64,000 nucleotides of DNA from an uncultured Roseburia sp. (GTDB lineage Bacteria; Bacillota; Clostridia; Lachnospirales; Lachnospiraceae), in the NCBI GenBank assembly GCA_900542495.1, contig UQNW01000007.1:62001-126000 (forward strand), written 5' to 3'. The translations under genes were made by a program, and so were the position numbers. Below the pieces are notes generated by a model. It worked only from the letters and a program-made list of their open reading frames with translations, made no database searches and had not been told where the DNA came from. Shown one piece after another: positions 15,268 through 24,568 of the stretch (its first letter is position 1; each line of letters starts with the position of its first letter).

Positions 15268-18123
15268 TTACTGAACTGTTATAACAGTTTTCATTCTTTT
15301 TTTATAATTTCTGACAAGCATTACTTCCCAGAATATAAGCAATACACCTACAATTATATCAATTACAATCATAAATTTCATCCACGCCGCAAGAGTTATA
15401 GATGTTTCACTTGCATACGCATTGCTATTTACAACTGTGTACATCATATTTTTGCATGCATTTCTCATATAGATTACCGCACTTGGATTTGTCGTATCTG
15501 ACACAAAGTTCGTTCCTACATCGAATGTTGACAAACAGCAGGAACCTCCTGTTGCAATCACCTGATCTGCATTCATATTGAATGCTCCAGCAAAATAATC
15601 TGTTTCTATAAAGCCTTTGAATCCCCACTCATCACGAAGTAGTGTTGTCTGTAATTGATAATTTCCTCCTGCCCAGACATTTCCAATATAGTTAAAGGAA
15701 GACATTACTGCTGCTGCATTTCCTTCTTTTACGCAGATTTCAAATGGTTTTAAATATAATTCACGCATTGACTGCTCGTTTGCCCATGTACAGATCATAA
15801 CCCAACGGTTTGTTTCCTGTTCATTCATAGCAAAATGTTTAATGTATGCATATACACCGTTGTCCGCTGCTCCCTTTACTGCCTGTGCTGATACTTTTCC
15901 AGATAATACAGGATCCTCTGATGGATATTCGTAAGTACGACCACCAAATGCACTACGGTGTAAATTCATAGATGGAGCATACCATCCGGAACATCCTAAT
16001 TCTGTTGCCATCTTACCCATATCATAGCCATATGTATATGCAAGTTCATCATTCCATGTACATGCAATCATTACATTTGATGGGAAACCGACAGAACCTG
16101 CTCCGGTAAAGTTATTACTTACAGCAGATGGTCCATCACAATCTACTGTCGCAACTTTCCCTACACTTGCTGCTGCAGCAGTCTGAAATCCTGCATGAGC
16201 GATCATATCCTGCATTTCATCAATCGTTAACTGATCTAATAATGTCTCCCAACGTTCATCCTCATAATCTGCACCCCGGAGTTCTGCTAATGTGAGCCCA
16301 TTATTGGCTCCTGTTACCGGCATTTTTGCTCCTTCAATTTCGGGCATTTCATAATTAGCAGTTACAATAAATCCTTCTTTTAAATCTTCCGGCATTGAAT
16401 AACTTTCCGGTGCTGATGTTGCTTTTTCATAATTTGCAAATCCGTCCGTTCTTGATAAATACTCTAAATGTCCATCTGCATAATCAAACTGATTCACTGC
16501 CGCTGTCTGGTCAGTAGTTCTTGCATTGTTCTCATCATAAACAATATCCTGATCCACTGTATAAGTAACAAAATCGATTATATTATGTGAATCACTGTTA
16601 ATACTGATCACATAGTCTCCCTGTTCCAGTACATAACATCCGTGATTTTTATAATCATAAGACGCCATATCTTCTGCTGAAAATGTTAATGTAATATTTG
16701 TGCTTTCGCCCGGTTCAATAACATCTGTTTTGTCATATGTAATGAGATTTGCAGAAGCCTTTTCAATTCCTCCATTTGTATACGGTGGATTGTAATAAAC
16801 TTCTACGACATCTTTTCCTGCAACATCACCTGTATTCACCACTTTTACATTTAAAGTGATATTTCCCTGATCCATGGAAGAGGATTCAATCTCTTGTGTA
16901 AAACTCGTATAACTTAATCCATATCCAAATGGATACTGTACGGTATCCTCATAGTTAATGAGTCCCTCTTGTGCTGCTGTTTCATAAAAGCGATATCCAA
17001 CATAAATTCCTTCTACATAATTAACAAATGTAGGCATTGCACCACCAACATAAGGATCACTTTCATCGATTTTAAATTCCTGCATATTATCATATTTAAA
17101 ATCACCGAAGTTATTCCATGTTGGTGTTTTTGTAAGATCATATACAAATGTATCAGATGTTTTTCCAGATGGATTGACAGATCCGTTTAAAATCGTACCA
17201 AGTCCATCAAATCCTGTCTGTCCTGCACCTTGACACCATAACACACCCTTAATCTGAGGATAATCATTGATAAATCCTAACTCAAAAGTAGAAAGACCAT
17301 TATAGACTACTACTACATTATCAAAATTGTCACAAACCATATCAATCATATCTTTTTCTGTCTGACTTAATTCCAGATAATGTTCACCTGCAGAAAAATC
17401 GGCATACTCCGATGAATTATTTGTGTACTGTGCTGCTGTCATATCTGTTGGCAGATCACTTCCTTCACCACCCCAGCGTGCAATCACTACAACTGCAGTA
17501 TCTGAGAACTCTTTTGCATTGTCTAACACTTCGTTGGAATAATCAGAAACTGGTAATTCCGGCAGACTCCAGTCGCTTCCATAAGAAGCTCTCTCTGCTC
17601 CAAGATTTGTATATAAATCAGTTAGTTCTGTGTTTACCTCATATCCGGCATCTTCTAATCCTTCTAACAATGTTACCTTATCATACAAATCATTTAAAGC
17701 ACCTGCTCCAGAACCACCATAAATCGGATTTGTACTCGCCCATCCAAACACATTCAATTTCTGCGTATTTTTCAGTGGCAGGATACCGTTATTTTTCAAA
17801 AGCACAATACCTTCCTCTGCAATTGTCTGACAATCTGCGTTTGACCGCTTTGTTGTCTCCTCACTTACTGTCTGTGTCTTTTGCACAGCAAGATTTAGCA
17901 ATGTTGACAAGGGTCCTGCACACGCCATATTGACAATGACAATAACTGCCAGTATCATTGCAATTCCCACATTTCCTCTGATTAATTTTTTTAATGATGT
18001 CTCTTTTTTTCTGCAGATAACCATGACAACTATTCCGATAATTATCACTGCTGCAATTGCTATAAGATATGCTTTGCACATATTCAATACGCTGACAACA
18101 TCACTCCAGTTTAATGAAATCAT
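15268..18123 (-). CDS. Membrane-anchored, domain-swapped glycoside hydrolase family 3 protein (beta-glucosidase-like)
   Basis: The 951-residue protein has two membrane helices near the N-terminus (about residues 18-38 and 50-72) and one at the C-terminus (about 914-937). The order of GH3 parts is reversed relative to most members: the alpha/beta sandwich domain comes first (from about residue 95, IAEEGIVLLKNNGILPL), then a fibronectin-III-like domain (about 430-530), then the TIM-barrel domain with APSMNLHRSAFGGRTYEY and KHFAMNEQE. The predicted nucleophile is Asp842 in FIETDYF. Domain-reversed GH3 enzymes are known from Ruminococcus and Butyrivibrio. Substrate is probably a beta-linked glucoside, but this is not certain. 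It is divergent from a LytTR/GHKL system, and direct repeats lie between them. A truncated paralogue lies at 31244-31678. Confidence 0.88.
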   Translation of the reverse strand: MISLNWSDVVSVLNMCKAYLIAIAAVIIIGIVVMVICRKKETSLKKLIRGNVGIAMILAVIVIVNMACAGPLSTLLNLAVQKTQTVSEETTKRSNADCQTIAEEGIVLLKNNGILPLKNTQKLNVFGWASTNPIYGGSGAGALNDLYDKVTLLEGLEDAGYEVNTELTDLYTNLGAERASYGSDWSLPELPVSDYSNEVLDNAKEFSDTAVVVIARWGGEGSDLPTDMTAAQYTNNSSEYADFSAGEHYLELSQTEKDMIDMVCDNFDNVVVVYNGLSTFELGFINDYPQIKGVLWCQGAGQTGFDGLGTILNGSVNPSGKTSDTFVYDLTKTPTWNNFGDFKYDNMQEFKIDESDPYVGGAMPTFVNYVEGIYVGYRFYETAAQEGLINYEDTVQYPFGYGLSYTSFTQEIESSSMDQGNITLNVKVVNTGDVAGKDVVEVYYNPPYTNGGIEKASANLITYDKTDVIEPGESTNITLTFSAEDMASYDYKNHGCYVLEQGDYVISINSDSHNIIDFVTYTVDQDIVYDENNARTTDQTAAVNQFDYADGHLEYLSRTDGFANYEKATSAPESYSMPEDLKEGFIVTANYEMPEIEGAKMPVTGANNGLTLAELRGADYEDERWETLLDQLTIDEMQDMIAHAGFQTAAAASVGKVATVDCDGPSAVSNNFTGAGSVGFPSNVMIACTWNDELAYTYGYDMGKMATELGCSGWYAPSMNLHRSAFGGRTYEYPSEDPVLSGKVSAQAVKGAADNGVYAYIKHFAMNEQETNRWVMICTWANEQSMRELYLKPFEICVKEGNAAAVMSSFNYIGNVWAGGNYQLQTTLLRDEWGFKGFIETDYFAGAFNMNADQVIATGGSCCLSTFDVGTNFVSDTTNPSAVIYMRNACKNMMYTVVNSNAYASETSITLAAWMKFMIVIDIIVGVLLIFWEVMLVRNYKKRMKTVITVQ

Positions 18124-18193
18124 AACCTTTCTTCTCCTTCCTTTTTTCGGTAGGTTTATATTAACACTTATTTTTCATTTTTTTCCTGTCTGG

Positions 18194-18224
18194 TACGAAT
18201 TGCACGCTCAGAGTACCAATTGCA
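18194..18224. promoter_or_regulatory. Direct repeats in the GH3/LytTR divergent promoter region
   Basis: TACGAATTGCA (18194-18204) and TACCAATTGCA (18214-18224) repeat with a 20-bp period, about two helical turns. LytTR regulators bind paired direct repeats with a similar spacing, so these are candidate sites for the adjacent response regulator. Confidence 0.5.
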
Positions 18225-18295
18225 GTTTTCGTTCATTTCTATTTATGTTAAAATAAGTTCAGAGATTTAGATTCATCTTAAACGGAGGAAGTGTA

Positions 18296-19006
18296 ATGTA
18301 TCAGGCTGCAATTGTTGAAGATGACGCAACCATTTTAAAAGATACGATGATTAAAGAGTTTGAAAAAAGAGATACCACAGTAGCTTTCGATTCTTTTACA
18401 TCCGGCTATCGCTTTCTTGAAATGTACAAAGCTCACTATCATTATGATGTTATTTTTCTTGATATAGAAATGCCTGAGATTAATGGTATTGATGTCTGTA
18501 AAAAAATCCGGGAATTTTCTTCTGATTCGCTTGTAGTTTTTATTTCAAACAAAGAAGAATTAGTTTTTCAGACCTTTGAAGTACAGCCGTTTCGTTTTAT
18601 CCGTAAAGAAGCCTTTGAAAATACTGTCACGTCCCTTGTCAGTTCCATTATTGGCAAATGGAAACAAAATAAAGGAACTCTCCTGCAGCTTCAGGAAACA
18701 GGTTCCAATGATATTTATTCTTTTTCTATCCAGCATATTCTATACATTGAAGCACAACGTAAAGATTGCCTGATTGTAACTACAGAGGGAACCTGTACGT
18801 TTCGCTGTAAACTAATGGAATTGGAAAAAAAACTTACTGCTTTTCGCTTTATTAAAATTCATCGGAGTTATCTGGTAAACTATATGCACATTTTTCGGAT
18901 TGGAAAATCTTCCGTCATATTGACAGATGGCAGTGAACTTCCGATCAGCCGTGGCAAAACCGAAGAAGTAAAGCAGCTTTTTCTTCAATACAGTACAATT
19001 TACTAA
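18296..19006 (+). CDS. LytTR-family response regulator (AgrA/LytR type)
   Basis: The 236-residue protein has a receiver domain (residues 1-120) with the acidic pocket VEDD and phospho-acceptor Asp56 in IFLDIEMP. The LytTR DNA-binding domain covers about residues 135-235 (ILYIEAQRKDCLIV, FIKIHRSYLVNYMHI, LPISRGK). Such regulators act with GHKL-type membrane kinases and often control peptide signalling or surface functions. The kinase gene follows 24 bp later. It is divergent from the membrane-anchored GH3 gene, and direct repeats that could be its binding sites lie in the shared promoter region. The start follows a GGAGGAAG site. Confidence 0.93.
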   Translation: MYQAAIVEDDATILKDTMIKEFEKRDTTVAFDSFTSGYRFLEMYKAHYHYDVIFLDIEMPEINGIDVCKKIREFSSDSLVVFISNKEELVFQTFEVQPFRFIRKEAFENTVTSLVSSIIGKWKQNKGTLLQLQETGSNDIYSFSIQHILYIEAQRKDCLIVTTEGTCTFRCKLMELEKKLTAFRFIKIHRSYLVNYMHIFRIGKSSVILTDGSELPISRGKTEEVKQLFLQYSTIY

Positions 19007-19030
19007 TAATTAATGGAAGAGGGAATTTTT

Positions 19031-20332
19031 ATGGGGAATTTTATTTACCAATTATATTTTACATTTCAGGGGAGTATTATTTTTGCATTTATCTCATACC
19101 TTTTATATACTTTATGTAAACCAAAAAGTTCAGTTTCATGCCAACTGTATGTTCTGTTTTGTACTGTAGGTTTCTTTGCTTTTGAAAAAACAACTGATTG
19201 GTTTATCACAGATTTTCTGCACAAAAATTCTCCTTACTGCATCTTTCTTATTTGTTTTGCAGCTGCATCCATAATCTCTTCTTTTACTTTTTTAGAATCA
19301 TCATCCTTCAATAAAATAACCTACATCTTATTCTTTCTAACCTTTGTACAATTATATAAGATTGTACTCTCACCATTATATGAGCTTGAAAATGTACTTA
19401 GCCAGAACACCTATGCCCTTATTGACTTTATCAGCGGAAATATCTTTTTTCTCCTTCTCTGGCTGCTCTGTATATTTTTCCGCAAAGTCCAGATTGCGCC
19501 TATGACATCTGGAATGCCAAAAAAGATTTTCCTTATCTTATATTTTCCCATAAGCATTCTGCTTACCACTTTAATTACTTCAAATGCTCCGCGGCTGTGG
19601 ACAAAATTTGCTCCTATCCTCGCAGCAATTATTATTACAAACCTTCCTATCATTTACTATTTCTTTGCAGGAATCATCAGTTCATACGAACAAGAAAAAC
19701 TTTTAAATACTGCCCTGCAGGAAACGAAAACCCAGCTTTCCCATTATCGTTATTCTATTGTCTTACAGGATGAGATTCGCAAAGAACGCCATGAATTAAA
19801 GAACAAATATTTTTATATTCAGACATTGGTACATGAGAAAAAATTCGACCAGTTAGAAGATTATCTGAATACCTCAATTGGTGAAAAGTTATCCTCCTTA
19901 GATGAAATTCATACAGGAAATACATTAATGGATTATATTCTAAATCAGAAAATACAGACTTGCAGAAAACACAACATAAAAGTTTTCAGTGAAATATTAA
20001 TTCCAGAAAATTTAAGTATCTCCGAGGACTCTCTGTGTACTATTTTACTTAATCTGTTAGATAATGCAATAACTGCCAGTTTAAAAGAAACGGATGCAGA
20101 TATTCATATCAGCATCCGTTGTATACAAAATTATCTTGTATGTAAAATTCAAAATAAGTGCAGTTTTAATGTTTTGGAGCAAAATCCGAATTTTAATACA
20201 ACCAAAAATGACACCTCTCACCATGGGTTTGGTATAAAAATCATCCGTGAAACAGTAGAAAAAAATAATGGTATATTGAATTTTAATTATGAAAACAACT
20301 ACTTCACTGCCACTGTCATGCTAGAACTTTGA
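19031..20332 (+). CDS. GHKL-domain sensor histidine kinase (AgrC-like)
   Basis: The 433-residue protein has about six to seven membrane helices (residues 5-215), then a cytoplasmic kinase core. The probable phospho-accepting His is in ERHELKNKYFYI, the N box is LLNLLDNAITAS, and the glycine box is HHGFGIKIIRETVEKNNG, as in AgrC-like kinases. The start at 19031 was chosen for its GGAAGAGGG site; an upstream ATG at 19013 has none. It is paired with the LytTR regulator. No agrB or agrD-like peptide gene is beside it, so the signal is unknown. Its 3' end overlaps the convergent helicase gene by 12 bp. Confidence 0.9.
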   Translation: MGNFIYQLYFTFQGSIIFAFISYLLYTLCKPKSSVSCQLYVLFCTVGFFAFEKTTDWFITDFLHKNSPYCIFLICFAAASIISSFTFLESSSFNKITYILFFLTFVQLYKIVLSPLYELENVLSQNTYALIDFISGNIFFLLLWLLCIFFRKVQIAPMTSGMPKKIFLILYFPISILLTTLITSNAPRLWTKFAPILAAIIITNLPIIYYFFAGIISSYEQEKLLNTALQETKTQLSHYRYSIVLQDEIRKERHELKNKYFYIQTLVHEKKFDQLEDYLNTSIGEKLSSLDEIHTGNTLMDYILNQKIQTCRKHNIKVFSEILIPENLSISEDSLCTILLNLLDNAITASLKETDADIHISIRCIQNYLVCKIQNKCSFNVLEQNPNFNTTKNDTSHHGFGIKIIRETVEKNNGILNFNYENNYFTATVMLEL

Positions 20333-22984
20333 CTCATATCTCCTCTGCATCTTCTCCATTGCCTCCCCGTCCGGTTCCTTTGCATCCTCAGATAACGCCA
20401 CCTGAATCTGGAAAACAGCCGGTACATCTGCATAATAACTGATGATATTGGCAAGGCTTTTCCGGTTTTCAGGCTCCATTACCCAGTCTGCGTAAAAAGA
20501 GCTGGCTAATTTTAAAATAAGCATCCGGTCCCTTATCTCCACCGACGGAACTGTCTGTAAAAAAGCTGCAAAACTCTCTCCGTTTTCACTGATTTTTTTG
20601 CAAAATTCCTGCCACTGCTCCTCTAATTTTTCAAAAGAAAACTCTTTTCTGCGGAAGGTGGACGGTGCATACTCTGCCACTTTTACATCTATCGGAACAT
20701 CCCAGTGTTCAAGCAGATTTTCTAAGCCAAAAAGTACCATTTGCTTGTCAAGTCTGTGATCACCCACACAGGCTGCGCAGCCGTCTTTGCAGCCACATCC
20801 TTTTACAAGCTTCACTGCATTATGGATGATATCGTCCATTTTGTCATATATTTTTTCAGAAAAACCAAGTCCACCAACATATTTATCGTAAAAATAAATA
20901 TCCACATCCGAACTGGTGTCAAATGCAAGCTCCAGCGCATTGTTTGAAGTCACAACACCAATGTCCTCCTGCTCTGTCATCGTCACCATTCTGGCTGCAT
21001 TTTTCAGGGCAAAACAGACACCCTCATAATAATTGCTGCGTACCTGTTTTGTATTCTCGTTCACCTGAATCAGCCCACGGTAAACCTTCACTACATTCTC
21101 CGGCACGCGCATCCAGGTACTCTCCGTGTCATAATCCTTGGAAAGTGCTTTCGGAAGCTGCTCATATCCGAGATTCTGGTGGTTGTGGAACTGCATTTTC
21201 TTAAACATGTAAACATAGTCACTGACATTGACATCTCCAAAATGAAGTTCCGTGCGGGCCAGCGGTTTGTTCTTACTCTCGTGGATAATCTTCACATTCG
21301 CTTCCCCTGCTGCGACTGTGTAATAATTTCCATTAAAAGGTACTGCATAAGCAGTTCTGCTTTCAAGATCAAGCTTTGTTACCTGATAAGCCACCCCGTC
21401 ATGCATATAGACCGCACCGTCATGAAGTTCGCGGAACGCCTGGCTTTCATCCATTTCTGTAATCTCTTTGCCACTGTCTTTATGTAAAAGTTTGTAACGT
21501 TTTTCATCAATATTGCGCATGGAAAAATCACCTGCCGGAAATTCTCCGCCAGACCATGCAAATTTGCCATTGTAACTGGAAAATTCCTCTGCCCGGAGCA
21601 ATACCGGGATTGCTTCTCCAAGATCCGGGAACAAAGAAATATCATCTAACGTCAGCGGTATCTCTGCCGCCGCTGCCCGGATATGCGCCAGTTCAATGAT
21701 CAGATTATTCTTATCGATCACTGCATTTTCGCTGCTGCCCTCAAACAGCCAGTCCGGTTCTAACGCAATATACTGATCAAATGGCTGGTTATCCAGAATC
21801 AGGTAATTGCTGCTCTTTTTTCCACTTCTTCCTGCGCGCCCTGTCTGCTGCCAAAACGATGCTCTGGTACCGGGATAGCCGACTAAAACGGTGGTACTGA
21901 TTTTTCCAATATCAATTCCAAGCTCCAACGCGTTCGTGGAGACAAGTCCCATCAGTTCTCCGGAGATCATCTGATTTTCAATCTGTTTTCGCTCGACCGG
22001 TGTGTAACCGCCACGGTAGCCGGACACTTCTTCTGCCTTATGCGTTCCAAGGAATCCCTCTGCCTCTAGATGATCACGTGTCTCCTTTAAAACGATTTCG
22101 ACATTTTTTCTTGATTTTGTAAAAGCAATGAAGTTCTTCCCCTCATCCATAAGTTCCGGCAAAAGTTCTGCCGCCACTGTCGTAATACGCACCTGACCAT
22201 AATAATTATCGTCCTTGCCCATAATCTTTGGCGGCTGGATCAGATAATATCCACGCTCTGCCGAAGGCGAGCCGTCTTTATCCACAAGTTCAAACTGCTT
22301 TCCACAGATTTCGGTTGCAAGCTCCACAGGATTTGCGATCGTTGCCGAACTGCACAAAAACTGCGGATTGGAATGATAATACCGGCATACCCGCGAAAGT
22401 CTGCGGAACACATTTGCCAGATGCGAGCCAAACGCTCCGCGATAGGTGTGCAGCTCATCAATCACAATGTATTTTAAATTGGAAAAAATAAAATCAAACC
22501 CATACTTGCTATGATTTGGCAGAAACGCTCCATTTACCATTTCCGGGTTTGTCAATATGATGTTGGCACTCTGCCGGATTCTCGTTCGCTCTGCGACCAG
22601 CGTATCTCCGTCGTATACACCCGCTGCAATGCGGTCTTTTCCAAAATATTCCAGATAAGGCTTGATCGCACGATACTGATCTGCCGCCAGCGCCTTAGTC
22701 GGATAGATAAAAATAGCTCTCGTCTGCGGATTTTTTAAAATATCCTGCAAAACCGGGAGCAGAAAGCTTAACGTCTTGCCACTTGCTGTCGAGGTAGTGA
22801 TGACGACATTCTTTCCGGAAGTGACTTTTTCAAACATTTCTACCTGATGACAGTATAACTTCTCAATCCCATGTTCTTTCAGATAATCCCCAAGCTCCGG
22901 CAGAAGATTTTCCGGGAAATCGTCGTACACTGCCGGGTGCGCAGGAATTGTTTTTTCATATATAATACAGTCTTTGATATCCAT
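20321..22984 (-). CDS. mrfA: MrfA/YprA-family DEAD/DEAH-box DNA helicase with DUF1998 domain
   Basis: The 887-residue protein has a superfamily 2 helicase core: TTSTASGKTLSF as Walker A, IDELHTYRG in place of a DEAH box, LCSSATIANP as motif III, and ALELGIDIG/QQTGRAGRSGK as motifs V and VI. The C-terminal DUF1998 region has the four-cysteine cluster GCGCKDGCAACVGDHR. Bacillus subtilis MrfA acts in excision repair of mitomycin-C damage, and that is the likely role here. It is longer than the Bacillus protein (about 750 residues), with extra sequence after the DUF1998 region. A LexA-like palindrome lies about 100 bp upstream. The gene is convergent with the sensor kinase gene and the stop codons overlap. 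Confidence 0.88.
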   Translation of the reverse strand: MDIKDCIIYEKTIPAHPAVYDDFPENLLPELGDYLKEHGIEKLYCHQVEMFEKVTSGKNVVITTSTASGKTLSFLLPVLQDILKNPQTRAIFIYPTKALAADQYRAIKPYLEYFGKDRIAAGVYDGDTLVAERTRIRQSANIILTNPEMVNGAFLPNHSKYGFDFIFSNLKYIVIDELHTYRGAFGSHLANVFRRLSRVCRYYHSNPQFLCSSATIANPVELATEICGKQFELVDKDGSPSAERGYYLIQPPKIMGKDDNYYGQVRITTVAAELLPELMDEGKNFIAFTKSRKNVEIVLKETRDHLEAEGFLGTHKAEEVSGYRGGYTPVERKQIENQMISGELMGLVSTNALELGIDIGKISTTVLVGYPGTRASFWQQTGRAGRSGKKSSNYLILDNQPFDQYIALEPDWLFEGSSENAVIDKNNLIIELAHIRAAAAEIPLTLDDISLFPDLGEAIPVLLRAEEFSSYNGKFAWSGGEFPAGDFSMRNIDEKRYKLLHKDSGKEITEMDESQAFRELHDGAVYMHDGVAYQVTKLDLESRTAYAVPFNGNYYTVAAGEANVKIIHESKNKPLARTELHFGDVNVSDYVYMFKKMQFHNHQNLGYEQLPKALSKDYDTESTWMRVPENVVKVYRGLIQVNENTKQVRSNYYEGVCFALKNAARMVTMTEQEDIGVVTSNNALELAFDTSSDVDIYFYDKYVGGLGFSEKIYDKMDDIIHNAVKLVKGCGCKDGCAACVGDHRLDKQMVLFGLENLLEHWDVPIDVKVAEYAPSTFRRKEFSFEKLEEQWQEFCKKISENGESFAAFLQTVPSVEIRDRMLILKLASSFYADWVMEPENRKSLANIISYYADVPAVFQIQVALSEDAKEPDGEAMEKMQRRYESKF

Positions 22985-23083
22985 AACATATCCTTTTCTA
23001 CCGTTTTAAAATCCTTAGCATAATTATCATATTGCCAAACGATAATTATCTTTTCTAAATGTTATCACATTTAGGAAGTGTAA

Positions 23084-23097
23084 GCAAACATTTGTTC
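23084..23097. promoter_or_regulatory. LexA (SOS)-box-like palindrome
   Basis: The minus strand reads GAACAAATGTTTGC, matching the Gram-positive SOS box core GAACNNNNGTTC with one change (GTTT). It lies between mrfA and the divergent coiled-coil gene. A second dyad ATAATTATC-N12-GATAATTAT is at 23020-23049. Confidence 0.4.
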
Positions 23098-23250
23098 TTT
23101 CATAATGCACTGAACAAACTCCCCAACCCTGCCGATATATAAATTATAAATTATAAATATGTACAGGCGCATTTATTTTCAAACAGGTCATTATATCAAA
23201 CTGTGCCTGGTACATCATGTCGTCAGTTTTATTTCACGGAGGAAATAAAG

Positions 23251-24072
23251 ATGAACTTAACCGTTAACAATTATTTGTCCGGAACGATGAATGGATTCTC
23301 CAATGCTACTGTCAACACCAAAAGCACCGGAGCTTCCACTGTCAGTTCCTTTTGCACAGGGAAGTCGCAAACAAAAAAAAGTTTAAACTACAATGCAAAG
23401 CAATTATCTTCTCAGATTCTGCGCGCCACAAAATCGCGGACTGCTTCTGCGGCGCTTTACAAAGCCAAAAGCACGGTCAATAATCTACAACGCTGTCTTA
23501 AAACTGGAGAATATGATGACAGCGAAGTTGAGATTGCCCTCGCCCACGCAAAAAGAATGGTCAAATGCGCCCAGTCCAAGGTATCGAATCTGAAACAGGA
23601 AGAAAGTTTGCAGCGGAAATACGAACGTGAAAAATCAGCAAAAGAATTACAGCAGAAATCAGAAGTAAAACGTCGCGTTCATCAGAAAGAAAACGACCTG
23701 AAACAAAAAATGGCTGCCGAGGAGATTCAGCAGGTGCAGAAAGAGAAATCCAGACATCAGGAGATTATCCGAAAACGCCGTATGCACCGCAACGAAGAAC
23801 GCGACAAGATCAACGAAGCCGACATGAAATATCTGGAAAATACCATGGATTATAAGCATGGCGACAGTTCCACTGCAAACGGCGCTGTCGCTATTGACCT
23901 TTCCTACGTTGGTCTGCAGATGAGTGAACTGCAGCAAATGGAAGCCCAGATGAATGCTGAACTAAACGCTTCCGCAGATATGAGCACCACAGATGCCACT
24001 GCCTGTGACAGCACCGCTTCTGCCGCACCCACTCCTTCTGCCGGAATCGTCAATTCTGGAAGTGTGGTTTAA
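23251..24072 (+). CDS. Hypothetical coiled-coil protein
   Basis: I do not recognise this 273-residue protein. The first 45 residues are rich in Asn, Ser and Thr with no membrane helix or cleavable signal. Residues 50-110 are Ala/Lys-rich helix, and residues 110-190 form a long charged coiled coil rich in Gln, Lys, Glu and Arg (QRKYEREKSAKELQQKSEVK onwards). The C-terminal 40 residues are Ala/Ser/Thr/Asp-rich. The start has a GGAGGAAA site; an upstream in-frame ATG at 23203 lacks one. In general make-up it resembles the other orphan coiled-coil protein at 59770-60756, but no direct similarity is evident. It is divergent from mrfA. Confidence 0.75.
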   Translation: MNLTVNNYLSGTMNGFSNATVNTKSTGASTVSSFCTGKSQTKKSLNYNAKQLSSQILRATKSRTASAALYKAKSTVNNLQRCLKTGEYDDSEVEIALAHAKRMVKCAQSKVSNLKQEESLQRKYEREKSAKELQQKSEVKRRVHQKENDLKQKMAAEEIQQVQKEKSRHQEIIRKRRMHRNEERDKINEADMKYLENTMDYKHGDSSTANGAVAIDLSYVGLQMSELQQMEAQMNAELNASADMSTTDATACDSTASAAPTPSAGIVNSGSVV

Positions 24073-24476
24073 TGCTGATTTAACCACTTTCCCCTCCATG
24101 TATATAAGATCATTAAAACCGTACCAAGCGCCCACGAAACCGGATAGATCATAAAAATTCCGTCAATCGTCGTAAAGAATGGCAGAATAAACTGAATCCA
24201 CACGATACGGAACAAACATAAAGATACCAGCAGCACGACCATTGGCGGAATCGTCTTTCCGGTTCCCCGGACCACTCCGGCAAGTCCATGCAGAATACTG
24301 AGCAAAAAGTAGAACGGACAGAAATACCGCATTGCTGCTTTTCCAACTGCCACAACCGCGTCATCCGCAGTAAACATTCTCATCAACGGATCTGCAAATG
24401 TCAACAGCAGGATTGAGAAAAATAAAATATTTTTTGTAATGCTTCCTTCTGTCATTAATGTTGTCTTGTTATTCAT
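24069..24476 (-). pseudogene. MATE-family efflux transporter with large internal deletion
   Basis: The frame begins like a complete MATE transporter (MNNKTTLMTEGSITKNILFF) after a GAAGGAAG site. After about 20 residues it jumps to the C-terminal third (FADPLMRMFTADDAVVAVGKAA onwards, with HGLAGVVRGTGKTIPPMVV). Family members have about 450 residues and twelve helices; only about 135 residues remain, so roughly 300 codons have been lost with the frame kept. The junction lies near 24410. A functional transporter is not expected. The last codons overlap the end of the coiled-coil gene on the other strand by 4 bp. Confidence 0.85.
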
Positions 24477-24568
24477 TATGTAAACTTCCTTCGTTCTTCT
24501 GTCATTCAAATATTGATCCATTTCGCTTACTTGAAGCGGAGATTTGAATTGCTGTGTTTCAAAATATT

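Noticed and set aside
18296..20332. Possible agr-type quorum-sensing locus
   Set aside because: The regulator and kinase types fit, but no AgrB-like protease or AgrD-like peptide gene exists on either side, so only a two-component system is called.
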